DNA from: Cucumis sativus | Lineage: Eukaryota; Streptophyta; Magnoliopsida; Cucurbitales; Cucurbitaceae | Assembly: GCF_000004075.3 (NCBI RefSeq) | Contig: NC_026656.2 | Coordinates: forward strand, 13,640,001 to 13,704,000 | DNA: 64,000 nt | Reading direction: 5' to 3' | Shown here: in pieces, positions 24,171 through 35,390 of the stretch | Position numbering within the stretch: the first letter of the stretch is position 1 | Layout of the letters: each line of letters starts with the position of its first letter | Position numbers and translations under genes: made by a program | The notes under the pieces: model-generated | Told to the model about the DNA's origin: nothing | Database searches by the model: none | What the model saw: the letters and a program-made list of their open reading frames with translations, nothing else

Positions 24171-24668
24171 TGAATGAACAAGAGAGCCGTTTCAATGCTT
24201 ACGCCTGATATTCTTGACGGATTTGGCACAAGAAATCAAACACAAGGAAACGGGGAAAAAAGGAGAATCAAGCGTAAAGGAGAGAGAGAACAGAGAAAGC
24301 CAAGGCAAAGCAGTGAATTGACTGACAACTGGCGAGTGGTTAGAGAGAGAGATGGGGGTCCCCTTCTTTCTCTCTTCTTCTTCTTCTTCTCTTTGTCGAT
24401 TCTACAACATTTCACCAACACCCATCAAGATCTTTACTCTGTTTTGTTACTTTCTTTTGTTGGGTCTCTGTTTTTCCTTTCTGGGTATTGATTGTTTCTA
24501 TGGAGAGTTGAGTTTATAGACTCAGATACCATGCGAGGGGTTGGAATTCTTTTGGGTTTTCATCTGGGTGGAAATGGGTTTTGTTTATTGTCTTTTGATA
24601 TCTAGTGATTTTTTTTTATTTCTGTGTGTTTTAGTGATTGAGCATTGAGAAGAAGAGGGGAGGGGGAA
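24171..24668 (+). promoter_or_regulatory. 5' leader of the AP2-type gene, with a possible long upstream ORF
   Basis: GA-rich then CTT-rich sequence typical of a transcribed plant leader. An upstream ATG at 24174 opens a 105-codon frame ending at 24491, before the main start at 24669. Its product (basic, then Ser/Phe/Leu-rich) resembles no protein I know. If retained in the mRNA it would hinder translation of the main ORF. An undetected leader intron could remove it. Confidence 0.35.
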
Positions 24669-27600
24669 ATGTGGGATCTCAATGATTCTCCTGATCATGG
24701 CGGAACTGATGAATTTGAGGTTCTTTCATCGATTGATGGCGATGACGATAGAGGGAAATGGATAGGGTCCATTAATTCTAACTCGAGCTCTTCTGTGGTG
24801 GTTATGGAGGATGGATCCGACGCCGATGAGGCTAGCGTCGGCGAGGGAGAACCACTACTTCGCCGGAATAACTTCTCCGTAACTCACCCACCGGCGACTC
24901 GGCAGTTCTTTCCCATGGAGGATTCTGACGTGGAGGCTTCATCGGCCGCCGTCGGTGGTTCAACTACGTTTCCTCCAGCTCGGTGGGTCGGCGTGAAGTT
25001 CTGCCAGACAGAGCCTATCGCTGCTGTGAGACCAGTGGCGGTTCTGCAGCCAATAAAGAAAAGCCGCCGAGGGCCTAGGTCTCGGAGCTCTCAATATCGC
25101 GGCGTAACGTTCTACCGGCGCACCGGCCGATGGGAATCTCACATATGGTTAGCTTCTTCTTGAATTTCTCTTAGCTAACAAATCAGTATCCATATTCCGC
25201 CATTAACTCACAGTCACAGCCTTTGGTTTTTCTTTCCCCTTTCTTTTTTTTTTCTTTTTTTGCTGAATTAGGGACTGTGGCAAACAAGTTTATCTGGGTA
25301 TGAATCAAAATCTTTGAATTCTCATCACTTTTTCCCGTTATATGATGATGAAATTGTATGTTGTTGAATTTGATGAACTCCCAACAGGTGGATTTGATAC
25401 TGCTCATGCAGCTGCTCGGTGAGCCTCTGATTTTTTTTTGTTTTTGGTTTGTCTTTTCATTTTAAACTCAAACTTCAAATCAATATGGGGAAGTTCTTGT
25501 TCTTCTGCAGAGCCTACGACAGAGCAGCTATAAAGTTTCGAGGAACAGAGGCAGACATAAATTTCAGCATTGAAGATTACGAGGATGATTTGCAGCAGGT
25601 CTTGTTTTGATTTAATTTCTGCTCCAATTTTCTTGAGACAACAATTTGAATTTGATTTTCTCTTTAACAGATGGGAAATTTAACGAAGGAAGAGTTTGTG
25701 CATGTTCTTCGTAGACAAAGCACGGGATATCCCAGAGGTAGCTCGAAATTTAGAGGTGTTACATTGCATAAATGTGGAAGATGGGAGGCTCGAATGGGGC
25801 AGTTTTTAGGCAAAAAGTAACAAGATTTCTTCAATCCATTGTTTGTTTGTTTGTTTCTTGAATACTTACCTTATTGCATTGAATTGCTTTCGTGTTTATC
25901 AATTCAGTTCCATTTGTTTCAACAGGTATGTTTATTTGGGGTTGTTCGATTCTGAGATCGAAGCTGCAAGGTATGTTTATGAGTGCTTTATTGTGTTTGT
26001 TGATCTGTTTAGATTGCCTGATTATGAACTTCAAACTTGTTTATGCCATTTGGTTTAGAGCTTATGATAAAGCTGCAATAAAGTGTAATGGGAAAGAAGC
26101 TGTTACAAACTTTGATCCCAGCATATATGAGGATGAGCTGAGTACAACTGGTAATTTATTTAGAACTCTTTGGTGGATCTTCTCCTTTTATTTCTTATTT
26201 TTTTTTGGATCAGCCTACTGATTGATTCTCATGAACTCTTGAAGAATCACCATCAACCAAAGTCTTGGAACAGAATCTTGATTTGAGGTTGGGCAATTCA
26301 AGCTCAAAAAAACACACCCTTTCATTTGGGAATCATTGCACAAATGTCACCCCAAATATTGATTTGCAAATTTCTAATGAATCTAACCCTCAGGTGAAAT
26401 GGATATAAAACCTCCCTGATTTGTATGTAAATATTCTGAAATTTGTTCTTCGTTTAGTGTTTGTTTAAATGAAGATTGCACCCATTCGTTGACAATTTCG
26501 ACTTGATGTAATCCAGGAATCAAACATATTTGAGAATGATAATGTTATATGCCATACGCTCCTTCAGACGGAGAAAATGCAGTTTCGTAGCGAAATGATT
26601 GTTCGATCTCCACCCTCAGTCGAAACAACAAAACATGGGTGCTTGGAGACTCTTCACAATTACTCCCCACACATCAATCAATCGAACTCTCAAGTAAGAT
26701 TTTGGTACTTTGAGTGTTTTTACAATGTTTTGTTCTCCATAAACTTTAGGCTTTAGTATGATCTTTGATAATTGTGACCATTTAATCTGAGGCTTTTAAA
26801 TGTTCAATCGAATTACATATGCAACTACTAAACAAATGACTATGGTAAGTCTATGATAGAATCCAAATATATTTAAATTAAGTGTTTGAGGTACTTGGAC
26901 CCTTCCTCTCTTTGAGAATTATCTCAAGCCCTTAATCCCTCGCCAAGATTATTGATTGTCTTTTCTCTTCCTTCCCTCTATTTACAACAAACTACCATAA
27001 CAACTTATCTAATCAATGTATCAAATTCTTCTATACAGCATGGTCAATGTACTACAACAGAGTGGCATGTGTATATGGATCAATGTATCAAACTTTTCTA
27101 TAGAGCATGCCACCTTTCATTTGATTATGTCGAGAACCAAATTAACCAACATTTAATTTTATAATATTGAATCTCATGTTTATACCATTCCATTATTTAG
27201 ATCCCATTTGATAACGATTTCTTTTTTATTTTATAATTTTGAAACTCGTGTTTATTTCCTCACAATTCCTTTACTACATAGTTTAAATAAACATTAGAAC
27301 ACTTCGTCAAATTTCAAAAACCAATATTTTCTTTTAACAACTACATAGTTTACTTGTTTTGAAAACTTGTTGAATTTTGAAAACATGACTGAAAAGTAGA
27401 GTAGTATTTATAAGCTTAATTTTGAAAATAAAAACCAAGGAAGGATGAAAGGGTTATGGAAAAGAGCATTTAGCGAACAGTTGTAATGGTAGTAAAAACA
27501 TAGTAATAATGATAAAGCCTGAAAAGGGTAAGATATAACAGCAGTAGTTAAGGAGTTAAGAAGTTGCAAACTTGCATTTTTTGTTTGTAGATTCATTTGT

Positions 27601-27809
27601 TGAGAAGCAGCAATGAAGAAGGGTTAGGAGGGAGTGATGAAGTTTCACTGAGTTTGAGTGAAGGCCATCAATGGCAGCAGCAATCTGGTGGCTCTCAACA
27701 ATTTGCAAATGCTGCAGCATCATCAGGATTCCCACAACTTCAATTTTCAACGCCCAAAAATTGGCTGCAGAAGAATAATGGTTGCTTCTTCTTACAGAGA
27801 CCCTCTTGA
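24669..27809 (+). CDS. AP2: APETALA2/TOE3-type transcription factor (two AP2 domains, miR172-targeted)
   Basis: Ten exons: 24669-25147, 25272-25297, 25388-25418, 25511-25598, 25671-25816, 25926-25970, 26059-26150, 26245-26393, 26517-26693 and 27591-27809, in frame throughout, giving 483 residues. The protein opens MWDLNDSP (a DLNxxP EAR motif), with an acidic/Ser region and a basic [12 protein letters not shown] before AP2 domain 1 (about 142-208, [20 protein letters not shown]). The linker [16 protein letters not shown] leads to domain 2 (about 234-292, [20 protein letters not shown]). A second repression motif, LDLRL, lies near residues 314-318. The last exon carries a miR172 site. This architecture defines the euAP2 clade, nuclear repressors of flowering transition and floral organ identity. 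The linker fits AP2/TOE3 better than TOE1. The ATG at MWDLND is chosen by family conservation. Confidence 0.93.
27712..27732 (+). promoter_or_regulatory. miR172 target site in the last AP2 exon
   Basis: CTGCAGCATCATCAGGATTC followed by C matches the known AP2-family site (complement of miR172) except at the final base, with one expected G:U pair. It encodes part of AAASSGFP. miR172 normally represses euAP2 genes by translation block and cleavage, so this gene is very likely under that control. Confidence 0.93.
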
Positions 27810-29021
27810 TTTCTCTTTTTCTATGTTTTCTGCATTGCCATTGCCATTGCCATTGAATCATTTTTCTTTAGTTTCTTTTTCAGTTTTCAGTTTCTTTTTG
27901 GTTCATGAGTTCTTTCCCAAGCTTGTAAAGATTGATTCTTCCAAGAAACAATTGCTCTCATAGAAGGAAAAGGGGTATTTCATTCAAAAATGATATTGAA
28001 ATTTGAATGTAACTTGAATGATAAAAGTCTTTACATCAAATCTATAGTTAGCTTTTTGTATAATCCTTTTCTTAGTTCGACATAAGCAAGTGGGAATTTG
28101 AATCTCAATTATTATTACGAAGTCTTTACAAAAAACTTTAATGTAATCAAGATTATTAGGAATCACAAAGTACCATAAAATATGAGTAATCAAAAACGGT
28201 AAGAACAAAATAGCTTTTGGATTACATTATATTACAAATTCATCACATTAGGCCACCAAACACCCTTTGTCTTAACCCTTTGTCTTAGTTAGGATGAATG
28301 CCGTATTTATTATTTTGGTTAATGAAATGTTTTAATCTGATTTTGAACGCAAAAATTGAAAGTTTGCGTTCAAGTTAAATAAAATTGGCATAAATCTTAA
28401 AATTTTATCAAATAAACTTATTATTTAACCACTTTTAAAACTTACCCAAAGCAACAAAAATAACAAAAAAGGAGAGTATAAAGAATTTATAATATTTGAA
28501 TCCTATTTCTATCTAAGTAAGAGCAGAAAAATAACAAAAATAGTTCTAAATCAATATTACAGACAGAAATAAAAATGGGCAAATGTTGGGGGGGAAAAAA
28601 GGTATTGGACAGTTCATTGGAAATATCATAAAAAAGGTGAAGAATAGTCACAATCAAAGTGTCCTTTGGTTCATTACTTGTCCAAAAGCAATAAAAAAGT
28701 TAAAATGTTAAAATATTCCAAAAATAAATTACAAAATTTATCCATCCTCCTATAAATCTAGTGGAAATATTTTTTATAAAAATGTTAATTATTCTAACTT
28801 TTTTCAACCTTAAAATTGCTCCAACAAAAACAATACATATAGATTTTTCATCAAAATGACTGTGTTCCTTTGTACTTTGTCATCACTATTCCTGAATCTT
28901 CCATTGATCTTTCTATTTGCTTCTTTATCCTACAACTAATTCCTACGAACAATATACAATAATACTATTTCTCTTGATAAAATACGTACTCTAATTGCAA
29001 TCTTAAACTCATGTTTGGGGT
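27810..29021. other. 3' region of the AP2-type gene and AT-rich spacer
   Basis: The first part is the likely 3' UTR (to about 28030). The remainder is AT-rich with no supported gene. Confidence 0.4.
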
Positions 29022-29171
29022 TTAGAAACAAACCTTGGATGGATAGTGTTTTTTGGAACCTTTTGGCCATATATTTTCTCCATTGGGAGGAAGATCAAAA
29101 AGTGAGGAAAAACGAAAGAAGGTGGTTTTAAGGAGTAAATTAGTAGTTGTGAGTGATGAAGATGATTCCAT
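29022..29171 (-). CDS. Possible small protein or first exon (49 codons), unrecognised
   Basis: The minus-strand ATG at 29171 opens MESSSSLTTTNLLLKTTFFR and ends PKGSKKHYPSKVCF before TAA. Composition changes from Ser/Thr/Leu-rich to a polar stretch with DLPPNGENIWPKG, unlike the random Phe/Ile/Lys products of nearby AT-rich frames. AAG followed by GTTTGT near the end could also be a splice donor, which would make this a first exon. No second exon was found. I do not recognise a family, so it may be a secreted-peptide precursor, a gene remnant or chance. Confidence 0.25.
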   Translation of the reverse strand: MESSSSLTTTNLLLKTTFFRFSSLFDLPPNGENIWPKGSKKHYPSKVCF

Positions 29172-30373
29172 TTTCTGAATTCTGAAAATGAGTTGTTTGT
29201 TTAAGAAATGTTTTGGAGTAAATTAATAGCTCCACCAATGTACAAGAACAGATCTAAAATGGTAATCATATTTATCGATTTTCACGTGTTTTAATTGACA
29301 TCTTTTTCTCTCTAATGTCTATGTTACTTAAAAAGAACTGTATATAATGTTATGTATTCTTTCATGGAGTATCAAAGTTATGATACTAATTATTTTGCAT
29401 TCTTTGAATTTTGGTTTCTATAATGTATTTCTATGGTAAATCAGTTGTTGATTTGATGATATCTTTAAAGAGTGCACAAAATTAAGTTAATACAAAAGTA
29501 ATACTACAAAAACAAACTCTTGGATAGAAAAATTATTTATTCAAGACCCATAAAATATGATTTTAGAGAAAATAAGTTGATAGAAATGTACACAATTAAT
29601 GTACTCTACTTGTAAGTTTCTTGTTAATGTTTTAAAATAAAGTTCAGTTTTGAAAATTAGTTATTAATGTGTTACATTTAGTAACTATTTTAATTTTTCA
29701 ACTCTTAGATAAATTTGAAAAAAAAAAAAGGTTTTTAGAGTTACTTTTTATTAGTGTTTTAAATTTGTCTTAGTTTTTTAAAATCATTGGTTAAAAAAAG
29801 AAGGAAAATTAAATGTAAAAGTAGTGTATATAAAAACAAGATGGTCATTTAAGAAAAGCCCAAAATTTTCTTTTTTTCTTTCATGAAATTTGATTGAATT
29901 TGAAGGTTATTTAAGAAAAAGTGAAAACTATTGGAAGAAAATTACAAGGAAAAAGGTATAAATTTTAAAGTGCAATCTTATAAAAAATATTTGAAACTTT
30001 CTTATTCCTTTTCCCCATTTGTCAATTCTATTGATATCATAAATAAAATAAAGCTCATCAGTGATTCAAAACAAAGTTCCTTAGATAAATTTCAATTATT
30101 TTTCAGATGGGATAAAAAGTAAAATAATCAACAGAAAAACTAATTCAAGAATAAAACAATTCTCTATAATGAGAGACTAATAACAACTGTTAAGAGGAAA
30201 CTACTTCATAACAAATTATGAAACATTGAGTTTTAATCTTAACAACAAAAGAAAGTAGAAAAGTAGTAAACAACATGTGATCTGTAAACTTGTCTAAAGC
30301 AACAGCTGATTGTAATAACCAATTTAAGTGTCAAAACTGTTCCAGCGAATGACTAAGCATGTGGAGATCAAAT
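29172..30373. other. AT-rich spacer including the UTP18 3' UTR
   Basis: No gene is supported. The last 200-300 bases before 30374 are probably the 3' UTR and terminator of the minus-strand UTP18 gene. Confidence 0.4.
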
Positions 30374-32068
30374 CTAAGCATGATGATAATGATGTAGTTT
30401 ATATAATAATACCTTTCCAGCAGCATTTCCCACAGCCATGTAACCTCCTTCAGGACTGAAGTCCAGACATGAAGGGTATTGAAGATTCTTCTTCGGCGGT
30501 GGCCAGTTTGAAAAAATAGTAAAAGAAGGAATGTGTATCAACTTCAGACTACTTTGCTTCATTCTTGAACAGATGGCTAATATTTGAGCATCGTGATTGA
30601 ACTTGAGAAAGTCTACTTTGGTGGTCAGATTTTCAATGGCTTTCAATGGCTTCTTCTTCCCCCCTAAGAATTCTTGTCTGTTGTAGATGTTAACGATCCC
30701 ACTGTTAGAACCAGCAGCAAACAATCCATTTGGGGAGGTACATAGTGCAGTACCATTAATGCAACCTTCGTCGACAGCCTTGTGAATGCATGTTCTTGTT
30801 CTCAAATCCCAGTGATAGATTTGCCCATCACCCCCAGAGCTCAGTAGCTGTCGCCCATCATCAGCAAATGCCAAAGAACGAACAGTTCCATTCATCTTAA
30901 GTGTCCCAATGAGCTCCTTTGTTTTTGTTGACACTAACAAGATATAGCCTTCATTGCCCATAAATGCGATTGTGCTGGAATCGGGAGAAATTTCAAAAGC
31001 TTCAAGGCTTTTCTCCTCTCTACCGACAAGAGGGCCAATCTTATCTACTTTTGCTTTCACTAGATCGAGGCTATAAAAGAACTTTCTTCTTCCAGCTATG
31101 ATAACCTGGGATCCATCAGGCAAAAATGATGCCTTTCGTATGGGGCAATCCTCAAGGAAAATGCTCTGAATTTTGGTATTCCGTTTACCATCAATCTGAA
31201 AGAATCTAAGCTTTCGATCCAACCCAGTGGCTAGAAGTAACTGAGAGTTGCGATGAAATTGAACCGAATTGATAGGCCCATTAGATGGCTCCTCAGCATT
31301 AGCATCTACAAGTCTTGAATATCCAAGGAGACCTGGCATTAATTTTCCACCACTCTTCACAACAAGTTTCTCACTTGTTCGAAGGATATCATCAATAGAA
31401 TCAACATTATCATAACCACCAGCCAATGCAACTGCATTTTCATCATCTGATGATAGATCATCATCACCCCTAGATTGTGCATCAAGTTGAGCCCATTCAG
31501 TGCCTGGGTTTATCTTGGCATGCTGAGCTCTCAATCTTGACACATACTCTGAGCCAGAAATCGAATTCTCATGTTCTTCCTTCCTCAATTTTCTCAGTCT
31601 ACTAACATTAGTAATATTAACTGTGGCCTTCTCCTCTTCCTCGTCAACCCATACTGGTTTTCTTTGCTGGTGTTCCTCCTTATTCGTACTCTCATCTAGG
31701 AGCCCATAATCATCTTCATATGCAGAAAGGGAATGATCTGCAGACCGGTCCATTATGTATAAAGCAGGAGTTTTCTCTTCAGAATTGAAACCATTTTGCT
31801 CTTCATCCTTCCCAAATTCAACAGGGGAATAGAGTGATCCAAAAAGAAAGTTTTCAAGCTTCATCATTTCCTTTTGTTCTTTTACTAGTTGCTTATCTTC
31901 TATTTTGTGTTCTTTCTTCCTCTTTTTTGCTCTAGAAGTATCTAAACCAGATTTGTCTACATCACTAGCATCTGCGTTTCTCGGCGGAGATGACGGGCTA
32001 AGAGTATTCTCCTCCATAACCTTCTCAATACTACTAACTACAGCAACATTTTGTGATATTAAACTCAT
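30374..32068 (-). CDS. UTP18: U3 snoRNA-associated protein 18 homologue (WD40)
   Basis: A single coding exon of 564 residues starting MSLISQNVAVVSS. The N-terminal half is charged, with a nuclear-type basic cluster (AKKRKKEHK, about residues 45-53) and acidic blocks. It includes the UTP18 segment RLRAQHAKINPGTEWAQLD. From about residue 255 a WD40 propeller follows: INSVQFHRNSQLLLATGLDR, LRFFQIDGKRNTKI, RKASFLPDGSQVIIAGRRKF, VRSLAFADDGRQLLSSGGDG and CLDFSPEGGYMAVGNAAGKV. Order and length fit UTP18, a component of the small-subunit processome that processes 18S pre-rRNA in the nucleolus. The first nine codons of the open frame lie across a TTTTACAG acceptor (exon from 32083), so the ATG at 32068 is the start. 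The 5' leader continues across a long intron. Confidence 0.95.
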   Translation of the reverse strand: MSLISQNVAVVSSIEKVMEENTLSPSSPPRNADASDVDKSGLDTSRAKKRKKEHKIEDKQLVKEQKEMMKLENFLFGSLYSPVEFGKDEEQNGFNSEEKTPALYIMDRSADHSLSAYEDDYGLLDESTNKEEHQQRKPVWVDEEEEKATVNITNVSRLRKLRKEEHENSISGSEYVSRLRAQHAKINPGTEWAQLDAQSRGDDDLSSDDENAVALAGGYDNVDSIDDILRTSEKLVVKSGGKLMPGLLGYSRLVDANAEEPSNGPINSVQFHRNSQLLLATGLDRKLRFFQIDGKRNTKIQSIFLEDCPIRKASFLPDGSQVIIAGRRKFFYSLDLVKAKVDKIGPLVGREEKSLEAFEISPDSSTIAFMGNEGYILLVSTKTKELIGTLKMNGTVRSLAFADDGRQLLSSGGDGQIYHWDLRTRTCIHKAVDEGCINGTALCTSPNGLFAAGSNSGIVNIYNRQEFLGGKKKPLKAIENLTTKVDFLKFNHDAQILAICSRMKQSSLKLIHIPSFTIFSNWPPPKKNLQYPSCLDFSPEGGYMAVGNAAGKVLLYKLHHYHHA

Positions 32069-32083
32069 TTTTCCAATCAGCTC

Positions 32084-33620
32084 CTGTAAAACCAATCATA
32101 CTAAGTTAACCAAAAATGCATTGGAAGTTAAAAATCTCACAACCCATAAATTAAATTTATTCCTTCCAATAAATTGTGTCTTTTGTCTTAACTACTGAAA
32201 TTAGTAGTTGAACTTTACAATATGAAAGAAAAATATTCCATATTCATATAACACAGTGACTTCTTCATTACCATTTAATTGAACAGTTACTCTTAATGAA
32301 GAATTGAAAAATATCTTTAAACTATATGTAAGGATTAGACATAGAGAAACTTCTCCTACAATGTACAAGAGTGCAAATTAGCATTTTAAGTCACTAATTT
32401 AAAACTCCCACCTCATTCCATAGTTAGTTAATTAACAATCAATGTAGATTAGAGACCATTCATTTATCAAATCTCATAGACTAAAATATTCATTTTAAAA
32501 CTTGAGGGACCAAATAGACATCAAGTTCAAATCTCAGTGGCTAAAAGTATATTCCACCCTTGCTAAAATTACACTATAAAATACACTATAGTTTTGAAAT
32601 TATTTTTTGTTATAAGAGAAAAACTCTTCCCTTTTTCACCTTACTTTCCCTTTAACACTCACAACGTTCTAAACCGCACCGGATGGATGAGTTCTACAAC
32701 ATTACACTAAACCATGTTCTGTGCCAAAATGATAAAACAAAAACTCTCAACATAAACCATATGCATAGCTAGACATTCTCAACAAGCGTCACATTCATAA
32801 CCAAGGCCACTTAATAATTCCTCAACATGCAACTTTTTATAATGTGAACGCAACACCAGAACATGCTCTCATATATCGATAAGCACATGAAATATAGTAT
32901 AGCTAACCACATAGCACACCAGCACACAGAAAAACAAACTCTTCACGTAGAATATCACTTACCTATTGTATTCCTAAAACAATCCCCAAGTATCTCTCCA
33001 AAATGGCCTTACAACTTAGCTCGAACACTCCAAATTAGCCCCAAACTACAAAAGAGTCTTCCACATAGAGATTATCACCTAAATCTTAACAAAATCTACT
33101 TGACACTTCACTGAAGAAATGTTCGAAAGAGTTCGAAGCCAATCCGAATCAACTAATAAGAGCTTCAAAGGATTAGAAACCAATCTAAATCAATTCAGCT
33201 ATGTTTGAAAGGGCCTAAACAGAACTTTAATAATTAAAACTCACCAAAACAGGGGTAAAAGGGGATTGGGTTAAAGCGGAAACTCACCGAAAGAGGAAAA
33301 CGTAGCTTAAAACGTTGAAATTGCGCAAGACACGAAATCTGAATGGTTCGGAGTCTGGTTTCAAATGGGTAATCGGAAAAGTGTGCAAAACTCAATGTTG
33401 TCGAAATGATTCCGTCAGTAGTCGCCGAACCAGCAGAGGACTAAACGCGTCGCCGAAAGGGAGATTTTCGATGGGCACTTGTTCTTCAATCGAGGGGGGA
33501 GCGCCGTGGATTTTCTTCGCCGGAAGGGAAGCCGGAGATGGTCGGATGAAAGAAAGAAAACAAACAGGGCTTGACGGCTACCTCACGCCCATGGAGAAAG
33601 AGAGACAGAGATTAGGGTTT
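32084..33620 (-). promoter_or_regulatory. UTP18 5' leader: long UTR intron, first exon and telo-box
   Basis: Minus-strand donor TCG|GTGAGTT at 33288 and acceptor TTTTACAG at 32084 define a probable 1.2-kb intron in the 5' UTR. The first exon (about 33289-33600) is GC-richer and includes a five-codon upstream ORF (ATGGGCGTGAGGTAG). At 33612-33620 the minus strand reads AAACCCTAA, the telo-box that characterises promoters of plant ribosomal-protein and ribosome-biogenesis genes, which fits UTP18. The exon and TSS limits are inferred. Confidence 0.6.
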
Positions 33621-34424
33621 AAAGAATTTTTTTTTTAAAACAATAAATAATATAAATAAATTCAGAAAATATATATAAAAAAAAAACTTAAATAGATTTT
33701 CTATATTTTTAAATAGTTTTGATATTTTGGTATTTTGTAGAATCTCTCAAATAAATAATCACTTTTGAAAACCTTTCAAAAACTTTAAGTATATTTATTG
33801 TTACTGTTATATGGTTTTCAACTAGTTAAATTTCTTTTTGAAAATATAGTTAAACTTTGAGATATCTGTAATTACACCAAATATTGACTAGTAAACTTTT
33901 AAAAAAAATCATCACTTGTATCAACCATTAATAATATTAACCGATAGCATATTTTATTAAAAATAATTATTATTATATTCGTTGATAACAACTATTAATA
34001 ATAACAATTGATTCTCAAATGAAAAAATATGACTGATAGCAACGCTACTAATAACAGCAATTGATAGCACATTTCTCAAATTAAAAAGTGTCCTCATTAA
34101 TAATTGTTAGTGATATTCATTAAAAGTAACTGATAGCAGTTATATGTTTTTTGAGCTAGGTATGAGCGTTTTAATCTTTTACTAAATTTTGTGTTAATAT
34201 ATACAATTATTTAATCTTTGCGTAATATATATTTATTATTTTTTACTTAAATGTTATTCATGCCATTAGTATATTTTAAAATATCAAATCGTCCAAGCAA
34301 TATGACAATTGAATTGTACTCATTTTAACTTAAAAAACTAACTAAATTCTATTGTTTAAAGAAAAAATAGAAATGAAGGGTTGTGGTTTGTGAGTCTTGG
34401 AATCGCCTTTTTGCTTTACCAGTG

Positions 34425-34866
34425 TATATAGGTTGAATTGGATTGAGTTATAGCGTTTTTCTAGACCAACTTGAAATTTTGGATCAGTCAAGTTGACAAC
34501 CCAAATGCTCAAATATGGTTGTCAACTCAACCCCGAGGTTGTCGAGCTATTGTTATTTTTTTCTTCTCAATTTAAAACAATTAAATTTATTTACCATAAA
34601 CATCTAATAACTAAAACCTCATAAAATTCAACTACTACGTGTCAAATATTTATATTGTCTATTACTAACTTTATACAAAAATAAACACATTCTTTGAAAA
34701 TATAAAGAATTCACAAATTCATCTAACTCTAAAAGAAATATAAATATATGTATAGTTCGGATTGAGTTAGGTTAACTCAAACTATTTTTATTCAACCCAA
34801 CCAAACAAAAGTTGAAACAATTCACACCTCAATCCAACTCGAATACAAAACTAACTCAACTCGGAC
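34425..34866. repeat. Possible degenerate fold-back element
   Basis: The left part contains GTTGAATTGGATTGAGTTAT. The right part contains CACCTCAATCCAACTCGAAT and CTAACTCAACTCGGAC, roughly its reverse complement. The interior also has AGTTGACAACC / GGTTGTCAACT inverted copies (34492-34536). There are no clean ends or target duplication, so the class is unknown. Confidence 0.35.
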
Positions 34867-35175
34867 TTTATCATATTATAATTTTGATGGTATCAAACAT
34901 TATGGAATCATTTCCTTCCCAAAAGATGATTTGATTGAAAATGGGTGTTTTTAAGGCTGATTTGTGAATTGCCTTTAAATAGAATTTGGGAGGAATAATG
35001 AGAAAATATCTAAAAATAGAGAAACAAAAAATTAGAAGATAAAAATTTTCCTTCATACCAATTTTAATTTAGTGTAGATATATAGATCAATACAACTTAT
35101 AAATTAATGACAATTAACAATTCTAAAACTAAAAAAAAAAAATCCAAAATTTCCCCTTTTTTTCTTCTTCTAAGT

Positions 35176-35390
35176 TTTTCACTATTTTAAAAAGCGTTAA
35201 AAACAACCAATTTAATAAAATATAACAAAATTTTATATTCTAATCATGATATTTCCTAATATGCATTTATCAATTACATTGATAGACAATAATAGAAGTA
35301 TATCAATGTCTATCATTGATAAAATTTAAAATTTTGTTATATTTTATAAGTATTTTAGTTTATTTTACTATAATTGAAAATACAACCAAA
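35176..35390. mobile_element. AT-rich inverted-repeat element, probable MITE relative
   Basis: The ends resemble each other in inverted orientation (ACTATTTTAAAAA left, TTTACTATAATTGAAAA right). The centre has TTGATAGACAATAATAGAAG and ATCAATGTCTATCATTGATA, the same TATCA(T/C)TGATAGA palindromic theme as the better copy at 59586-59875. Confidence 0.4.

Noticed and set aside
24645..24668. Upstream extension of the AP2 protein (MRRRGEGE)
   Set aside because: The first codon is TTG. The family begins at MWDLND, and ATG 24669 fits.
30374..32095. Starting the UTP18 protein nine codons further upstream
   Set aside because: Those codons begin at a non-ATG triplet and cross a TTTTACAG splice acceptor; ATG at 32068 is the natural start.
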